64,000 nt of DNA, taken from the NCBI RefSeq assembly GCF_003148495.1, contig NZ_QGGH01000004.1, positions 248,001 to 312,000 on the forward strand, given 5' to 3'. Source of the stretch: Mesorhizobium loti. Its GTDB lineage: Bacteria; Pseudomonadota; Alphaproteobacteria; Rhizobiales; Rhizobiaceae. The notes under the pieces are model-generated. The model had not been told where the DNA came from and searched no databases. It was given only the letters and a program-made list of their open reading frames with translations. Of the stretch, positions 61,556 to 64,000 are shown in pieces. How positions within the stretch are numbered: position 1 is the stretch's first letter; the number at the start of each line of letters is the position of its first letter. The position numbers and the translations under genes are program-made.

Positions 61556-63199
61556 GTGGATCAATCGTCCTTTCAAAAACAGCTCGCCGCGTTGCGCGAT
61601 CATCGCGCCGCGGCGCCCGCCAGCATGCGCCAGGCTTTCGCCGCCGACCCCAAGCGCTTCGAGACCTTCTCCGCCACCGATGGCGACCTTCTGCTCGACT
61701 GGTCGAAATGCGCGGTCGACGTAACCACCATGGACCTGCTGGAAAAGCTCGCCAAGGCGGCCGATCTCGAAGGCCGCCGCGCCGCGATGTTTGCCGGCAA
61801 GAAGATCAATGTCACCGAGGACCGCGCCGTGCTGCACACGGCGCTGCGCAACCTGACCGGCAAGGGCGTCATTGTCGATGGCCAGGACGTCAAGGCGGAT
61901 GTCATCGCCGTGCTCGACGCCATGGGCGCCTTTGCCGATGCCGTGCGTTCGGGCAAGGCGGCCGGCGCCACCGGCAAGAAGATCACGGACATCGTCAACA
62001 TCGGCATCGGCGGCTCCGATCTCGGCCCGGCCATGGCGACGCTGGCGCTGGCGCCCTATCATGACGGGCCGCGCGCGCATTACGTCTCCAACATCGACGG
62101 CGCCCATATCCACGACACGCTGAAGGGGCTGTCCGCCGAAACCACGCTTTTCATCATCGCCTCCAAGACCTTCACCACCGTCGAGACGATGACCAATGCC
62201 CAGACGGCGCGCGACTGGGTGCAGAAGGCGCTCGGCAAGGAAGCGGTCGGCAAGCATTTCGCCGCTGTCTCGACCGCGCTCGACCTGGTGGCCAAGTTCG
62301 GCATCGCGCCGGATCGCGTCTTCGGCTTCTGGGACTGGGTCGGCGGCCGCTATTCGCTCTGGGGCGCCATCGGCCTGCCGGTGATGATCGCTGTCGGCCC
62401 GAGGAATTTTCGTGCCTTTCTCGATGGCGCGCATGAGATGGACGAGCATTTCCGCATCGCGCCCGTGCAGGAGAACCTGCCGGCGCTGCTGGGGCTGGTC
62501 GGCTGGTGGCATCGCGTGATCTGCGGCTACCCGGCTCGCGCCGTCATCCCTTATGACCAGCGCCTGTCCAGGCTGCCTGCCTATCTGCAGCAGCTCGACA
62601 TGGAATCGAACGGCAAGAGCGTCACCCTCGAAGGCACGGCTGCGGCGACGCCGACCGGACCGCTGGTCTGGGGCGAGCCCGGCACCAACGGCCAGCATGC
62701 CTTCTTCCAGCTGCTGCATCAGGGCACCGATTTCATCCCGGTCGAGTTCCTCGCCGCGGCCATCGGCCACGAGCCCGATCTCAAGCATCAGCATGATCTG
62801 CTGCTCGCCAACTGCCTGGCGCAGTCGGAAGCGCTGATGAAGGGCCGCACGCTTGAGGAGGCCCGCGCCCAGATGCTGGCCAAGGGCATGAAGCCGGCCG
62901 AGGTCGACAAGATAGCCCCGCACCGCGTCTTCTCCGGCAACCGGCCCTCGGTGACCATCCTCTACCGCAAACTCGACCCGCGCACCTTCGGCCGGCTGAT
63001 CGCGCTCTACGAGCACCGCGTCTTCGTCGAGGGTACGCTGTTCAACATCAACTCCTTCGACCAGTGGGGCGTCGAGCTTGGCAAGGAACTGGCCACCGGC
63101 CTTTTGCCTGTCGTGGAGGGCAAGGAAAGTGCCGCGAAGCGAGACGCATCGACCGCTGGCCTTGTGGGATTCATCCACCATTTGCGTGGCTCGGAGTGA
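61556..63199 (+). CDS. pgi: Glucose-6-phosphate isomerase
   Basis: Interconverts glucose-6-phosphate and fructose-6-phosphate. The 547-residue protein has the PGI signatures GFWDWVGGRYSLWGAIGLPV and VEGTLFNINSFDQWGVELGK, and the SKTFTTVETMTNA phosphate loop. The GTG at 61556 is chosen, seven bases after GGAG; an in-frame ATG at 61526 has no ribosome site and adds ten residues. Its stop overlaps the next gene's start. Confidence 0.93.
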   Translation: MDQSSFQKQLAALRDHRAAAPASMRQAFAADPKRFETFSATDGDLLLDWSKCAVDVTTMDLLEKLAKAADLEGRRAAMFAGKKINVTEDRAVLHTALRNLTGKGVIVDGQDVKADVIAVLDAMGAFADAVRSGKAAGATGKKITDIVNIGIGGSDLGPAMATLALAPYHDGPRAHYVSNIDGAHIHDTLKGLSAETTLFIIASKTFTTVETMTNAQTARDWVQKALGKEAVGKHFAAVSTALDLVAKFGIAPDRVFGFWDWVGGRYSLWGAIGLPVMIAVGPRNFRAFLDGAHEMDEHFRIAPVQENLPALLGLVGWWHRVICGYPARAVIPYDQRLSRLPAYLQQLDMESNGKSVTLEGTAAATPTGPLVWGEPGTNGQHAFFQLLHQGTDFIPVEFLAAAIGHEPDLKHQHDLLLANCLAQSEALMKGRTLEEARAQMLAKGMKPAEVDKIAPHRVFSGNRPSVTILYRKLDPRTFGRLIALYEHRVFVEGTLFNINSFDQWGVELGKELATGLLPVVEGKESAAKRDASTAGLVGFIHHLRGSE

Positions 63200-63927
63200 A
63201 AAGTTTGGCAGACATCAAGGGAATATTGTTCGACAAGGATGGAACGCTTGTCGACTTCAACGCGACCTGGCTCGGCATTGCCGACTTCATGGCCATGGAT
63301 GCGTCGGAAGGCGATCGCTGGAAAGCCGACAGGCTGCTGGCCGCTGCCGGTTTCGATTTCACCAACAAGCGCTTCAAGCCGGACTCGATCTTTGCGTCGG
63401 GCACCAATCTCGACGTCGTCGAATTGTGGTTCCCGCGCCTGTCCAACGAGGACCAGATGCTTGCGGTTGCCCGCTTCAACGAGATCACCTCGATGCAGGG
63501 CTCGGCAATGGCGGTGGCGCTGCCGGGCATCGTCGACACGCTGACGGCACTGCACAGGAAGTCCTACCGGCTTGGCGTTGCCACCAACGATTCGACCAGC
63601 GGTGCGGAAAAGACGCTGGTCACGCTTGGCGTCGCCCAATTGTTCGACGCGGCCTATGGCTACGACGCGGTGGCCAATCCGAAGCCGGCGCCCGACACCA
63701 TCCTGGCCTTCAGCGATCTCACCGGCCTAAGGCCGGCGGAGATCGCCATGGTCGGCGATAACAGGCATGACCTCGAAATGGCGCGCGCCGGCGGCTGCGG
63801 GCTGGCGGTCGGCGTGCTCTCCGGCACCGGCACACGCGAATCGCTGTCCGGCATTGCCGACGTCGTTCTCGATTCGGTTGCCGATCTGCCTGACTTTCTC
63901 TCGGCGCGGGTCAAGGAGACGATCTGA
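63196..63927 (+). CDS. HAD-family phosphatase (phosphoglycolate phosphatase-like)
   Basis: A 243-residue HAD hydrolase with motif I FDKDGTLVDFN, motif II ATNDST, lysine motif in NPKPAPD and motif IV MVGDNRHDLEMARAG. The GTG at 63196 overlaps the pgi stop (GTGA), indicating coupling; a TTG at 63205 with GGAG eight bases upstream is an alternative start. Pairing with pgi suggests action on a sugar phosphate or phosphoglycolate, but specificity is open. The remaining 73 bases of the window hold no gene. Confidence 0.82.
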   Translation: MKSLADIKGILFDKDGTLVDFNATWLGIADFMAMDASEGDRWKADRLLAAAGFDFTNKRFKPDSIFASGTNLDVVELWFPRLSNEDQMLAVARFNEITSMQGSAMAVALPGIVDTLTALHRKSYRLGVATNDSTSGAEKTLVTLGVAQLFDAAYGYDAVANPKPAPDTILAFSDLTGLRPAEIAMVGDNRHDLEMARAGGCGLAVGVLSGTGTRESLSGIADVVLDSVADLPDFLSARVKETI

Positions 63928-64000
63928 CTCCAACGCCGGGGCAAAATCAACTTGGACTTTCCCGCCAACGGCTGAGATCGGGTGGAAAGCGGGCAGATTT

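Noticed and set aside
61424..63181. 585-residue minus-strand open frame opposite pgi
   Set aside because: It is a shadow frame from the GC-rich third positions of pgi; it has no recognisable domain and crosses the whole of a well-supported gene.

Overview
This is a 64-kb stretch of GC-rich chromosome that reads as an alphaproteobacterium of the order Rhizobiales, most likely Mesorhizobium or a close relative. That placement is inferred from codon use, gene families and intergenic repeats (a RIME-like element, the GGAGCATGATC palindrome, and a GGAGAAGGTGGCCCGAAGGGCC-type repeat). No rRNA, tRNA, CRISPR array, prophage or insertion sequence was seen. The DNA looks like ordinary core and metabolic chromosome, coding on both strands with short gaps and many 1-11 base gene overlaps.

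Layout. 0-1.6 kb: end of a PotF-type polyamine-binding protein and an agmatinase. 1.6-9.1 kb: a stand-alone MbcA/ParS-like antitoxin-type protein, adenosine kinase, a drug/metabolite transporter, an EI24 membrane protein, an isocitrate-lyase-superfamily enzyme, a secreted protein, and an Lrp regulator followed by dUTPase and a HAD phosphatase. 9.2-20.8 kb: DUF6356-like peptide with a class II glutamine amidotransferase, amidase, DAO-type oxidase, prfC, a PhnB-like protein, ilvD, an MsbA-like exporter and a CodA-type deaminase carrying a residue typical of 5-methylcytosine deaminases. 21-28 kb: a probable catabolic island with two choline-kinase-like phosphotransferases, a SAM methyltransferase, a dimethylglycine-dehydrogenase-like FAD/GcvT fusion and a DeoR regulator. 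28-33 kb: response regulator, sensor kinase, Rrf2 regulator and thioredoxin-reductase-like flavoprotein in one minus-strand run, then a methyltransferase overlapping a DedA protein.

33-40 kb: a LysR regulator followed by ydcSTUVW-type genes (polyamine-type ABC importer plus gamma-aminobutyraldehyde dehydrogenase). 39.9-43 kb: three small genes downstream of an unusual one-component regulator (alpha/beta-hydrolase, degenerate nucleotide cyclase and LuxR helix-turn-helix in one chain). 43-50 kb: LysR and a complete fdsG-fdsB-fdsA-fdhD-fdsD operon for NAD-dependent formate dehydrogenase, whose FdsA lacks the three cysteines expected for one [4Fe-4S] cluster. 50-64 kb: a glyoxalase-fold protein, Mrp-family ATPase without its CxxC, a lone CoxG, a sugar-acid dehydratase, a ChrB-like/ChrA chromate pair, another glyoxalase-fold protein, a non-pyrrolysine MttB with a MocR regulator, pgi and a HAD phosphatase.

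The common themes are uptake and breakdown of nitrogenous and methylated small molecules (polyamines, cytosine-type bases, betaine-like compounds), one-carbon oxidation to formate and CO2, and redox or stress control. No wholly new defence or mobile system was found. The strongest leads are the CodA variant, the FdsA cluster loss, the pseudo-cyclase regulator with its small-gene module, and the kinase/demethylase island.
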